Shown: one piece after another, positions 10,570 through 21,963 of the stretch
Layout of the letters: each line of letters starts with the position of its first letter
Position numbering within the stretch: the first letter of the stretch is position 1
Source: Phyto melanocephala
Taxonomy: Eukaryota; Arthropoda; Insecta; Diptera; Rhinophoridae
DNA length: 64,000 bases
Assembly: GCA_941918925.1 (NCBI GenBank)
Contig: OW799237.1
Span: 57,459,997 to 57,523,996 of the forward strand
Direction: 5' to 3'
The notes under the pieces: generated by a model
Seen by the model: the letters and a program-made list of their open reading frames with translations, nothing else
Databases searched by the model: none
What the model was told of the DNA's origin: nothing
Program-made: the position numbers and the translations under genes

Positions 10570-11358
10570 TTATATGAGTTTAAGATAAAGCGTTATAAGG
10601 GAGCTAGGCATTTAAGAAGGCGTGTCACCTTTATTTTCTGGTATTACAATGACATTGAGCAGAAGAGTTATGTGCAAAATTTCATCATCGTTCTTCTAAT
10701 TATGTCGGCTTACCATTAGTACAAATCCTTTGACCAAAAAGCAATGTTTGCGAAATTATAGAATCGGCACATCTAACTTTGTCAGTTTTATTACGTTTTA
10801 AATTTTTAATATACCGAAAAAGACATTGTGCGGACAAATGTTTGTACATTGTGATCTATAACTTCTTTCGTAATCTTGAACAATTTTCAGGGAAAGACAT
10901 CTTTTTTACTCAGGAAAAAACTTTCAAAGTTTTGTGGTGATACTTTACATATTTCCCCTTTGAAAATAAGTTTTAGAAAATAATCAAATATTCATTGTTT
11001 TTCATTATTATAAGTTTTTATTATATTAGAAAAAGAACCTGTTGAGATTGTGGAAATAAACATATCAACAGTTTCATCGCTTTACGTTCATTGTTTTTTT
11101 TGACCTGCTCTTGCACTACAACCTATAACTCTCTTCCTAATATTCCGATTTTGCCCATTTTCAATACCAAACAAGCCTTGTGTAAAACACAAGGGGGTCT
11201 TAGAAGGATATTTCAATGTGTTACAAATGGAATTATATTACAGAATAGTTTTTTTTTTTCATTAAAACTCAATGCTAAGTCGCTTTTTACAATAGCGAAA
11301 CTGAAAACAGGACAGACTAAATTTGGTAGCACGGGTTTGAAGAGGTTAAGTGTGTAAT

Positions 11359-12170
11359 TAGGGTTTGGGATTTCCCGGGAAACGGGAATTAAAAATCGTC
11401 TTCCCGGGAATTCCCGGGATTCCCGAAAATAATATTTCTTTTAAAATAAATAATGTTTGTTAACCTTAACATCATGATTTGGTTAATAATTCACTGTTTT
11501 AGTAGTAGTTTATTTTCCATTAGAGTCCTTATTGTGTCAGCATTACATCTTCCGGAAATATAAACTTAACCCAAATTATAAAAATAATTATTGCCATGTA
11601 AACAGATATATTTTTTGGGCAACACTACTCCACTCGTCTAATACAAGAGCAAACCTCAAATTGTCGCAAATTTGACTCGATATTGTTTCCACCATCGTAT
11701 TTTTAACGGCGTTGTAATATTTTATTACAATGTTTTTAACATCAGTTTCATTTTATTTAGTAACGTCATATTTTTACTGAAAAAACTTTGACGAATAAAA
11801 GAACTTTGTGTAATTGTTATTCCATCGACTGCTGCCAATTTTGAGACAATTTCTGCTAATGTTTGGGTGTCTAAAAGACTTTTAATGGTGGAATTATTTT
11901 TTTTGATTTGGTGCAGGTGTTGAAGAATCGTTTTAAAATTTTTATTTTATGAACCAAAAAAAGTGCCGTATGACACCACTAGTACTACCGCCCTTGAACA
12001 TTAACCTTTTCGGGAAAATATTACATTGTGCTGCGTTGTCTACTTTTTGAAAATAGTTCCCAACTTCAGACATTTTGCTTCTAAACAAAGTGAATTTAAA
12101 CTAGAATCAACACGTATATAAATTTATTGTACACCATTTTCTATTGGCCTTTGAATATTTTTATTATACC
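11359..12170 (-). mobile_element. hAT transposon fossil
   Basis: The left end begins TAGGGTTTGGGATTTCCCG and contains a cluster of CCCGGGAAT palindromes. A related end (TAGGATTTTTTTCCCG) bounds the hAT-type MITE at 60861. The interior carries degenerate hAT transposase on the minus strand (11560-12073). The other end is not seen: a DINE copy starts at about 12183, so the element appears truncated there. Confidence 0.65.
11560..12073 (-). pseudogene. hAT transposase remnant (BED finger and first catalytic block)
   Basis: Starting at the minus-strand ATG at 12073 the frame reads MSEVGNYFQKVDNAAQCNIF and then FKGGSTSGVIRHF, which is the N-terminal BED zinc-finger pattern of hAT transposases (one Cys appears replaced by Phe). 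After frame changes come LAEIVSKLAAVDGITITQSS and, further on, FALVLDEWSSVA-type sequence, where the Asp of LDEWSS is the first catalytic acid. Stops and shifts are frequent, and nothing of the dimerisation domain (with the final Glu and the hATC region) is visible. hAT transposases are usually about 600 aa, so less than a third remains. Confidence 0.65.
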
Positions 12171-12182
12171 CATCACACAGTG

Positions 12183-13038
12183 AACAAGTAACAGTGCTAT
12201 ATTCGGCCGTGCCGAATCTTATATACCCTTCACAACGTGTAGTCATGCAATAACAATTGTTTGTATCACCATTCATCCCGTATAAAATACGTGCATACGT
12301 ACACGTTAGCCAAAAAAATTTTATTTTATTTTATTTAATATATTATTTATATTTTATTATTTTTTTTTATATTTTTTTAAATTTTTTTAAAAAATTTTTA
12401 AAAAATTTTTTTAAATTTTTTTTTTAATTTTTTTAAAACTTTTTTTTTGTAGTTTTTTTTTTATTATTTTTTTCTTATTTTTAATATTTTTTTTTTTTGG
12501 TATGTTTTTTACATGTATGTATGTATGTATGTATGTATGTATGTATGTATGTATGTATGTATGTATGTATGTATGTATGTATGTATGTATGTATGTATGT
12601 ATGTATGTATGTATGTATGTATGTATGTATGTATGTATGTATGTATGTATGTATGTATGTATGTATTTATGTATGTTGTTGTTGTAATTGTGAAAAAAAA
12701 CGAGGTGGTCGTGGTTTTTTGCTCATATCTCAGAAAGTTATGGGGCGATTGTGCTGAATTTCAATAGCGATTCATTCCTGGATATTTCCAAGAGATTGAT
12801 ACCATATACAGATCTGAGGAACATATAGTTGCTTCTAAAAGTTGATTTCAACCAACACACGGACAGACGGGCAGACGGATAGACGGACAGACGGACAGAC
12901 GGTCAGGGCTTAATCGACTCCTCTATTCATAAGCTTTCAGAAAATATATACTTTATGGGGTCGGAAATGAAAATTGTAGAAATTACAAACGGAATGACAA
13001 AGCTATATATACCCTTGTGCACCACAGGTGAAGGGTAT
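12183..13038 (-). mobile_element. DINE-like element, subfamily B, with expanded ATGT microsatellite
   Basis: The left end shows CAAGTAACAGTGCTATATTC with the palindrome ATTCGGCCGTGCCGAAT. The AT-rich core is followed by the ATGT array, the 'gaggtggtcgtgg' block, CAGACGGACAGACGG-type repeats, GGGGTCGGAAATGAAAATTG and the terminal hairpin CACCACAGGTGAAGGGTATA. The hairpin CTGTGGTGCAC defines subfamily B, shared with the copies at 14463, 49665, 50437 and 52779. Non-coding. Confidence 0.85.
12513..12677. repeat. (ATGT)n microsatellite, about 41 units
   Basis: One nearly pure run with a single variant unit (ATTT) close to the right end. The long Met-Tyr-Val-Cys open frames it generates in three phases are artefacts of the repeat. 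The same site in the sister copy at 14850-14870 has only about four units. Confidence 0.95.
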
Positions 13039-13078
13039 AAAAAGAAAGTATTATTAGAAAAATTCAATCATAAATAAA

Positions 13079-13450
13079 AACAAGTAAGATTGCTATATTC
13101 GGCCGTGCCGAATCTTATATACCCTTCACAACGTGTAGTCATGCAATAACAGTAGTTTGTGTCACCATTCATCCCATATGAAATACGTACATACATATAA
13201 AAACATACATATATAAAAACATCCCATTGTAAAATTATAAATTCACGTATGTATGTTAAAAAAACAAAAAAAAAATTTTTTTAAAAAATTTAAAAAAAAA
13301 AATTAAAAACAAAAATTATTATATATATAATATATATAAAACAAAAAATAAATAAAAAAATATTAAAAAAAAAATAATAAAAATTTAAATAAATTACGTT
13401 TTCTTTAACCAGTATACACGTTTGTATGTACGTATGTTGTTGTTGTAATG
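13079..13450 (-). mobile_element. DINE-like element, truncated copy
   Basis: Starts CAAGTAAGATTGCTATATTC with the terminal palindrome and 'cttcacaacgtgtagtcatg', then the AT-rich core. It stops at the 'tgttgttgtaatgttg' region. The GTCY tract and hairpin half are missing, so it is truncated on the right. Confidence 0.75.
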
Positions 13451-14462
13451 TTGTTGCTGGGTTGCTGGGCTGGGAGCCGGCATATCGCATATCGGCATAT
13501 GTAAAACTCTGACTTTTTACGGGCTTGAAATGCGTTCTTTTGCGTTCCAGCAATTATGAGCAAATTTTTTGTTTTTTGAGAGAATTTTTTTGTTACTCTC
13601 ATTTCCCAGACTTTACCCAGATTTACGACGAACAAACCTATTTCCAGCTTAAAACGATACAGTACTAGTAACTGCTTTTATACTTGCATATAGCGATTTT
13701 TAGGTCCTTTTTTAATTCGATAAATGAGGCAAACGATTTCAAAGATTTTTTCGCTCCAGAAAAAAGCAGGTGTTATAAGGGCTAAAGAATAAAAGTGAAA
13801 AAGAAAGTTTTATGCCAACCTTATATTAGCATTTATTACATTACAACACAAATAAAGAGAGTATTATTTTGAATACACTTACAATTAAGTGTTACTTTTT
13901 TGTGAAAGTGGCAACTCTGAAACTTTGCAATTGTCAGCATGTTTATTCCGATTATTACAAATGAAGCTTTTTACGTAAAAATAACGCGTTGGAATTGTGC
14001 AAACTTAGGAGAGTTTAGTTGAGAGAGAGTATTAAAAATTAAGAGCTTAAAATATAAAATAATAAGCACATTGAATAATTTGTTTATAATTTTTGTTTAT
14101 ATTTTCACATGTCAAACTCATAAAATAATAATAAGTTTTTCAACAAGAAGAGGGAGGATGAGTTGAGTTGAGGGAGTTGAAAACAATTATTGGTTAAGAA
14201 ATCATTGCTTGACTGCTTTGTAATTATAATATTGTTTCATCTAACATTTAGTGATTATTTGTAATTTTAGATGATTTTAGAAATAATTTTACATTTGCGA
14301 ATATATTTTTATTTTTGTATTATTTTTCTCATAATAAATTTGTAAGTTACACTATATTTAAGGACAACGATAACGAAGTTAATATGAAAAGTGAAAATTT
14401 AATGATAAAATTCAAATAAACGCTTCATTATCGCAAATAAATAAATGATAAAACAAAATAAG
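13451..14462. other. no gene seen
   Basis: AT-rich sequence with no recognised repeat or coding signature. A short open frame around 13405-13635 partly overlaps the DINE copy and is not credible. Confidence 0.45.
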
Positions 14463-15245
14463 AACAAGTAACAGTGCTATATTCGGCCGTGCCGAATCTT
14501 ATATACCCTTCACAACGTGTAGTCATGCAATAACAATTGTTTGCATCACCATTCATCCCATATAAAATACGTGCATACGTACACGTTAGAATAAATGTGG
14601 CATCGAATCCCAGCTGAGCCAAAAAAATTTTATTTTATTTTATTTAATATATTATTTATATTTTATTATTTTTTTTATATTTTTTTTAAATTTTTTTAAA
14701 AAAATTTTTTAGAAAAATTTTTAAAAAATTTTTTTAATTTTTTTTTTAAATTTTTTTAAAATTTTTTTTTTTGTAGTTTTTTTTATTATTTTTTTCTTAT
14801 TTTTAATATTTTTTTTTTTGTATTTTTTTTTTGTTTGGTATGTTTTTTACATGTATCTATGTATGTATGTTGTTGTTGTAATTGTGAAAAAAAAAACGAG
14901 GTGGTCGTGGTTTTTTGCTCATATCTCAGAAAGTTATGGGGCGATTGTGCTGAATTTCAATAGCGATTCATTCCTGGATATTTCCAAGAGATTGATACCA
15001 TATACAGATCTGAGGAACATATAGTTGCTTCTAAAAGTTGATTTCAACCAACACACGGACAGACGGGCAGACGGACAGACGGATAGACGGACAGACGGAC
15101 AGACGGTCAGGGCTTAATCGACTCCTCTATTCATAAGCTTTCAGAAAATATATACTTTATGGGGTCGGAAATGAAAATTGTAGAAATTACAAACGGAATG
15201 ACAAAGCTATATATACCCTTGTGCACCACAGGTGAAGGGTATAAC
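14463..15245 (-). mobile_element. DINE-like element, subfamily B, complete
   Basis: A complete copy of about 783 bp: CAAGTAACAG end with palindrome, 'cgaatcccagctgagcc', an AT-rich core, a four-unit ATGT run, 'gaggtggtcgtgg', a GACAGACG tandem tract, GGGGTCGGAAATG and the CACCACAGGTGAAGGGTATA terminus. It serves as the reference copy for judging the others. Confidence 0.88.
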
Positions 15246-16279
15246 AAGTATTATGTCGTAACCATGGATTTCCTTGTGCGTGTATGTTTGTGTGGAATCA
15301 AAAGATATCAGTGACATGAAATAATAATATTTTATCCTGTAAATCTTAATTTGATACATTTAAAGAGTAATAAATGTTTGCCAGCTACCGTAGGAACAAA
15401 TTGTAGGGGCTACAATAGCAGTATTGAATTAAAACAATCCAGAAATACTAAATTAGTTGGTGATACTTAAAGCAACGATGATCAAAAATAAAATGTGCAA
15501 ATGTTAACATCGAAGAAGTGCATGAGAGTATTTAAGAAAGTCCAGAAACATCAATTCTGTACAAAAAATTTTAAATTTTAAGAAACTTTTTACATCTTAT
15601 TGTCACTTAGAATGTCTACTCAGAATGTAAAATTTATACAGCAAAATGGATTCAATGAATTAGTTGTTCAACATTAACAAGTGGATGCATCATTAGGACA
15701 TATTTATTCTAAAATAATTCGGGTGGTCGAGCAGTAACTGTGATTATTGCTCGATATTGACACACAAAAATATTTATTTTTGTCTAAACTAAATGATATT
15801 GATGTTATTTAAACCTGCTGTTACATGGAATGCAGGAAAAAAAACAAAGGAACTTAGATGCTTATCAACAAAATTCAGACACATTAATGTTGGTGAATAT
15901 TATGGGAAGCAAAATAATAAATTATTATAATACTGTCATGCGGAAAGAGCTTGCAAAGCAAAATTGCAAACTTTTACTAGCAGCAGAAATTATCAAAAAA
16001 GCAAGGAAATCGGGTACCACATGACTTGAAGCCGGCAGACCTTCAAAAATTGATATCTACTCAATCTCGCTCTTAATTCGCCTTTTGAGATTTAATTATA
16101 AAAAAAACAGGTAAGAGCGCTTTATTCAGCTGTGGCATTTTTGTGTAAATATGCAAGTATTACAAGCTTACATAATTTGTTTGTAAGACATATTTTTCTA
16201 AATCTGTCTCTTATATACATACTTACACCTATAATGCACTTAATGAATAAACGAAAAAATTTCAGCAATACCGACGATG
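15246..16279. other. no recognised gene
   Basis: Contains a 64-codon plus-strand open frame at 15830-16024 (MQEKKQRNLDAYQQNSD...) of unknown nature. Stops on either side and a loosely protein-like reading from about 15610 suggest a decayed coding fragment, but I cannot assign it. Near 16112-16135 'gtaagagcgctttattcagc' resembles a worn DINE terminus. Confidence 0.4.
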
Positions 16280-16412
16280 CACAGAGGAGTATTTGGCCTG
16301 AAAAGTTGGTCAAAATTATTAAACGTGTTTTTTGAATTAAAATTTCTAGTTTTTTGATAGTTTTAGGTGTAGTATGATATAAGAAATCCAGTGGCAGATT
16401 TTGAAAAAATTA

Positions 16413-17446
16413 CACTGCGCAACTTCAATGCCCTTAATTTAAATCTGTTTTCCGTTTTTCTCTAGTACGTAAGGATTTTCTGTTAAATGCGTGGCATATT
16501 TCACTCTCTTAATCGTTGGGTTGCCTAATATATTTTGTGATAACTTGAAAATGGATTCTCCGATTTTAATAGCAGGAGGATCAGAAGATGCTTCGGAAAA
16601 TTCTGCTTAAACTAACCCAACACATTTCTTTTCGATCTATTACTATTTCGGAGTTATTAAAAATGTAATGGCGAAAAAAAATTTTTTTCCTGCTAAGTTC
16701 GTCAAATTTTTTGTTTTCAAAATGCCATAAAAAAAATGTAAGAACCAAAAATTTAAATTTTTAAGATTTTTTCAAAAGCCACATTCCTAAGAAATAAAAA
16801 TTGGTATAAATAGTAAAACTCAATTAACAAATGTTGATTTTAAAGGTTTAAACTAATTCTTAACAGACTGTATGCACATGCATACATATTATGATTTACG
16901 GTCTAATTAAAAAAAAAGAAATTTTTTAAATTGTAAGGCTCTTATGAAACAGTATTTTTTAGGAAAAAAGACTTTATTATATTTATTTTTTATTATTTAA
17001 TACTTAATATACGGAAAAGTTAAACAAATAAAAATTCCTTAAAAATTATTATGTCGTATGTATCCTTATTAGATGCATCATCGGTGTCAGGAAGAAGATG
17101 TGTGATGGTTTCTGATGAAAAAGATTTTTTTAATTACCAGTTCTCTTTGCGTACTGCTGCTTATAAAAGGGTCACTGCTCAGAAATAACCTATTCAAGAC
17201 ATCTCGACTTGTATCGCTTCTGCTGAATTTCGTCGAATAATTCGTACGATATAATCGTAAGTGCTTATTTCTGGCCTCGGCAGCCAATGACAATTGGATG
17301 GTAGCCTGATACCTGGGTGCCCATGTATTTTTTATGTACCTATATTTATTTTTTGTAGACATATTTTTGTGATTAAAGCTTTTAATAATTATTCTTATAA
17401 GGTACGTATATTTATTTTTTTTAACAAATAATGTTTTGCAGAGCAG
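16413..17446 (-). mobile_element. relative of the 7.7-kb long-inverted-repeat transposon
   Basis: The left end reads TTA then CACTGCGCAAC; the right end is GCAGAGCAG, matching the termini of the element at 7715. The internal stretch 'gataacttgaaaatggattc' with 'tccgattttaa' corresponds to the 'ctcgagaaccagtcatccga' region of that element's arm. A minus-strand fragment of the same protein family lies at 17087-17362. The right boundary is less certain because the terminal CAGTG is altered. Confidence 0.5.
17087..17362 (-). pseudogene. C-terminal fragment of the dispersed transposon protein
   Basis: 91 codons on the minus strand: ...NTWAPRYQATIQLSLAAEAR, then RNKHLRLYRTNYSTKFSRSD and RDVLNRLFLSSDPFISS. 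The pattern E-A-R-N-K-x-x-R-x-x-R-x-x-x-S-x-K-x-S-R ... L-L-x-S-S-D-P-x-I-S-S is the C-terminal signature of the arthropod protein family whose N-terminal and central parts are at 8410-9805 (from memory of family members). It lacks the rest of the protein. Confidence 0.5.
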
Positions 17447-18181
17447 GTATATAAAAATATCTTTTACGGGGATGTGTTGGACATTCCCTTATAACTATTA
17501 TGGATAATAAAGAACTTTTTAAAAATTCTAAATCAAAATTAAAATCAATAATTCAAAATACATAAAAGTTTATGACGATATAAATGTATAAGAAAAAGTG
17601 CCTGATGAGCAAAAATGGAAGAAATGTGAAAATTTAAAAAAAATCGTCAAAAATAATGGCGCAAACTTGCGCAAACTTTTTAATTTGTTTCTAAAATTAG
17701 AGATTCCAGATTTTATTGTTGTATGAAACATAATTCGTAGAGATGCTAACCTCACTTTCAAACACCTCTTCTTTTTCTTTTTTTTTTGAAAAAAAGGGTA
17801 TATTTTTTTTTTAGCTTTTGAACGAATTGTTTCAACATGAATATTCAAAATATTTAAGATTTTTTTCTTTCTTAAATAAGTTTTGATCAAACCTTTCAGC
17901 GAAGAAAAAATTATTGTTAAACCTTTGTTCGTTTGGCCGGAAAAAAAAATATTATATAAACATCCAGAAACCGAAAAAAACATTTAAATCTCATATAATT
18001 TTCTGCACTTTCCTGACTTTAGCAAGGTCTCAGAGCTACAAATCGCAACTAAAAGTCTTCAAAATTTACAATATAATGTAAAATATTATTGTCTGTCGAG
18101 CTGCGTACTTAGTTTTTAAGATTTCTTAAAATTCAGTTTTGCCTTTTTGGCCAGCTTTTCAGGTCAAATACTCCTCTGTGC

Positions 18182-18906
18182 GATGTCTGCATTACATACA
18201 TTTGTACACATCACAAATTATTGCTTGACATTGTTTAATGAATTGGATAACAAAATTGTTTTCTAATTTTAAATAATTTTTTAATTGATATTAAGTTCTT
18301 ATGAAAAGGAAACAAACAAATTTTAAATATTGTTTTTCTAAGATTCGATTTTGAAGTATAAACTTAGTTAAACTATTCTAAATTTCTCCGTTAAAAAATA
18401 AATTGTAATGAACCGATTCAACAAATATTTTTCATTAATATTCCTATATGTTCAAATTTAAGAATAAAATATAAATTTGCTCCGTTCTTAAGAAAATGAG
18501 AGCAAAAATATAATAAAAGTATTTTTGCATTTACACAATTAGTGTGAAGTAGAATCAAAGTAGATGGATGAATTTCGAAAAGTAAAAAAATTAAGAATCC
18601 TAATCGGAAACAAATTATAATTGCGAGTACAAAAAATAATAAAGAATATCTACTTTCGAATTAAATAAGGTGTTTTGCATTTTTTCAAGGGTAAACTTTT
18701 AGTTTTATTCTTTTTTTTTGTTTTTGAATGTGTTTGATGAATAAAACAATTTATGGTGTTTGTAGTTCTACAAAAACTACAAAAACAACAAACCATTTTC
18801 TTCTACTCTTTGTAACACAATCAAACATATACATGTTGTTTTTGTTATTGTTGTAGAATTACTAGCACACCATTAATATGTTTGCCAATTAATACATTAA
18901 AATATA
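18182..18906. other. no gene seen
   Basis: AT-rich; contains a small self-complementary region near 18760-18860 ('gtagttctacaaaaactac' and a later 'ttgttgtagaatt'), otherwise nothing recognised. Confidence 0.45.
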
Positions 18907-18914
18907 CCTCTGAT

Positions 18915-19456
18915 CAAGGCGAATTCAATATTAGGTGATGTTAAGAAGCCAGCTGATTGTTTTTTGCTCGTTTTATTTTTACGGCATTATGTCAAAGTTT
19001 GTTTACATTTAAATTAATTTTTATGTGCGTTGATTGAAAATTTTTATAAAAGTGGTAAAATTTGTGTGAAAAAATATAAAAAATACTAATATTTGTGCAA
19101 TAACTTATTGGAAAATAAGTAAAACACATTTTATAAGTTGAATAAACAACATTTGTAATGTTTTTAATTCAAAAAATGCAAAATTTCCGTTGTGTTTGTC
19201 CAAGTGATTTAAAGTTATGAAAATTGTGAAAAATGTCATATAAAACACAAATATGTGATATAAACTGGCACAAATTCATGTTTTAAATTAAAAATACTTA
19301 TTTTTTTTTTTAATTTTTAATTTAATTTAAATTTATAAAAATAAAATTTTAATTAAAAGTAAACAAAAAATTTGTTTTTTTTTTGTGTTTTGACATTCTC
19401 TTGGCCTTTTTGTGTTTGTTGCAGGGATGATATCACCTGATATTGAATTCGCCTTG
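18915..19456. mobile_element. MITE with 8-bp target duplication (hAT/P-like)
   Basis: Terminal inverted repeats CAAGGCGAATTCAATAT at both ends, flanked by perfect direct repeats CCTCTGAT at 18907-18914 and 19457-19464. The 542-bp interior is AT-rich and non-coding. An 8-bp duplication is the rule for hAT and P superfamily elements; the terminal CA fits either. Confidence 0.85.
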
Positions 19457-19464
19457 CCTCTGAT

Positions 19465-20201
19465 CTAACAAAATGCTCCATTTTTGAAAAAATACGGTCC
19501 GCTTGTCAAATTTTCATCAGTATTTTTTCTCATGTTTTCTACTTCTGATTACAATTTGCTTTTACACTATTCTATTTTGTTCATTCTACACGATTTTTTG
19601 ACATGTCGTACGACTGGTGGCATTCAACAATTTTCTCAAGAAGATCATATCTCGAAGCTTTGACTTTTGACTTTTCTTAGTAAAACACAGCCATATGTTT
19701 TTTTGCTCATATCTCAGTCACTGATTTTCACTAGCAAAATTCGCGAAAGCATTTCTGATAAATTGATATTTCAAACGAGTTCGTTTAATATGTGGAGGCT
19801 ACAAAAATGTTATACTTTTTATAAAAGCTGGTTTATTTCCTTTAAATAAATCAGCATTCCTTTTTTGCAAACAATAATCAGCGCTCTGGAAATTTACGTT
19901 ATGAAAATTTATTCCGTTAAACAAACTTATTTATTACAATATTTTATTTAATATTTCAATTTTCATTTAAGGTCGCTTAACACTATTCTACAAGTCCTTA
20001 GACTTTCATTGGATTTTGTCAGAGAAAAATAAAATGATTTTTGGTCTGATTTTAAAAATATCAAATAGAAAATTTTCTCATTACAATTTGTGTCTACACT
20101 ATCAGACTTCAAATAAAATTCAATCTGTGAAGTATCTAAACAGCTGTTTTTGTTATTTTTATCGGAGATGGACAATAAACCACAATCGTATTCTGTCATA
20201 C
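19465..20201. other. no gene seen; worn MITE-like sequence
   Basis: Segments such as 'acaatttgcttttacactat' and 'gacatgtcgtacgactgg' resemble the inside of the MITE at 20205-20517 ('gtccacactatcacac', 'gacatatcgaacgacta'), so an old diverged relative probably lies here. Overlapping short open frames on both strands at 19963-20213 are not credible genes. Confidence 0.4.
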
Positions 20202-20204
20202 TTA

Positions 20205-20517
20205 AGGCCATGACTGACTATCCAACAAAGTCGTGCGATTATGTCAAATAAAAATCTGATAGTTTTCTGTCCTACATAAAAAAATCGCAACAAAATGTGT
20301 TATTGGATGCCACACTGTCATACCTGCTTAGAATAAGCAACTCTGATCGCACAGAAACTATTATTTTATGAAAATTTCCAAAAGATTATCAAATCGGGCA
20401 CACTTGTCAAAAAATCTGTCACACATGTGCACTTTGTGTCCACACTATCACACTTTCTGAACACACATACAATTTTTGACATATCGAACGACTAAACCTG
20501 ATAGTCAGTCATGGCCT
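20205..20517. mobile_element. MITE with TTA target duplication (PIF/Harbinger-like)
   Basis: 313 bp bounded by AGGCCATGACTGACTATC in inverted orientation, with TTA directly outside each end. Non-coding. The 3-bp TTA duplication is typical of PIF/Harbinger-derived MITEs; assignment rests on this alone. Confidence 0.75.
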
Positions 20518-20520
20518 TTA

Positions 20521-21963
20521 TTCTTATGGCATTTTATTAATCTTATTCTTAAACACATTCGTTTACCCTGCATTTACATATGAAAGTTCTTTCTTGAAAT
20601 TTCTGTGTATTATAAATAAAAATTTCAATGAAAATGACCACTTTCATGAAAATTTCTTCTTGCCGCGAAGAGCGGCAATAATTGCTATATATTGTTAATT
20701 TGCCTCCATTTTTTTTACCTTCTTTAGAGTTACCATAAAATTTACACAATTTAAAGGCAATATGTAGAAATTATTATTTTTTTGTTGTTTGTTTTTTAAT
20801 TAAATTATTGTCTTAAAAAGACATCAATTGTATTGTATATTTGAAGAACAAATATTAGAAGTCTTTTTCTTATGCTAACAAAATAATTTAAACATACAAT
20901 TATTGTTTTAACAAAAATTTGTAAATTTGTGTAAGTGTGTTAATAGGCAACAATTTTCATTTTTGAAAACTTATAAAAATTACTTTCTTGAAAATATCGT
21001 TGAAATCTGAGTACAAAATAAAAAAATTTTAGTGTGTTACTGAAGCAATGTAAGTGTACAGCGAATATCAGGAATTTACTTTCAATATATGTAGATTATT
21101 TAAAACACTGAGTTTTAAAATTATTTTATATATGCATGTAGGTATTAATAGGCAAGTTGTTGCGAATTTTTCTTTTATTATTGATTTTTTTTTTTAAGAA
21201 TAAGAGAGGAAAAGGTTTAAAAAAGTAACAAGTATTGTTTTTTTTAATATTTTTTTTACCCTTTGCAATGATAAATTTGTACTTTAAATGGAGAGTTTAA
21301 CGAAGTCTTTGGAATTTCCTGCTTAATTCATAAATCTTAATCAGAGTGTTAAGTCAAGTGAGCTCGTATATCTTGTATAGTACCCAAGATCACGTGAAAA
21401 AAAAGAAAATTTAAATCTGTAAATTCTTAAAAATCTAATGACATTTTTGCAAAATTTCTACATTGAAAGTATAAAATAGTGGATACTATAAATATAATTG
21501 GCAATATTTAATTGCAAAGTAATTTTCTTCATAGAAAACTTGCACATGTACTAAGAGCAAAACTACCGAATCTTCACTTATTCAACACTCGATTAGGAAA
21601 ATAAAATTGAATATCTTACGAGTGTATAAAAATAATTCTTGGTTAAGTGTTTACCTGAGAAAAGAAAAAAAGGAGACACCAGGTATATTTCCTACTGGGT
21701 ATGGTTACTTGCGGCATTACATATCACCGGAGTGCTCTCATTATTAGTTTTTTTTTCCATTCATACATACTATTTTTTTTTTGTTTCTTTTAAATTCATT
21801 CATTTTACTGTGGTCTGGAGAAATAGGTGTCAAAATACGCAAGGAAAAAGTCTCCACCAAAAGAAAAAAATCCATTGATATAAATTTGTGAATGAGTGAT
21901 TAGATCGAAGAGAAGTCTGAAAGAGTAATTAAAATATCAACGCCACCAAGAACTAACAGTAGG
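20521..21963. other. no recognised gene
   Basis: AT-rich. The plus-strand frame at 21639-21878 and the minus-strand frame at 20549-20749 show no domain or splice context that I can defend. Confidence 0.4.

Larger units (their letters stand above)
7412..11260 (-). mobile_element. family-2 DINE-like copy, split by a transposon
   Basis: The left terminus shows the palindrome ATTCGGCTGTGCCGAAT followed by 'agacccaccac'. The family-2 interior runs to 7714, is interrupted by the transposon at 7715-10569, and resumes at 10570 with 'ttatatgagtttaag' and 'gcgttataagggag'. It ends in sequence resembling the right parts of the copies at 44.7 and 62.2 kb. The resumption in register on both sides shows the transposon inserted into a pre-existing copy. 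The right boundary is approximate. Confidence 0.65.
16280..18181. mobile_element. terminal-inverted-repeat element, unassigned
   Basis: Inverted repeats of about 30 bp, beginning GCACAGAGGAGTATTTG and including CCTGAAAAG, lie at 16280-16309 and 18151-18181. GAT stands just outside both ends, a possible 3-bp duplication. The interior holds the nested element 16413-17446 and an AT-rich right part with a low-complexity region. I see no recognisable transposase of its own. The CAGAGG start is also hAT-like, but no 8-bp duplication is present. Confidence 0.5.

Noticed and set aside
12497..12767. Three overlapping Met-Tyr-Val-Cys open frames
   Set aside because: They are the three phases of a pure ATGT microsatellite inside a non-coding DINE copy.
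17570..17983. 137-codon minus-strand frame rich in Lys and Phe
   Set aside because: Low-complexity product of A/T runs; no homology or start context. The opposite strand reads slightly more protein-like but is full of stops.
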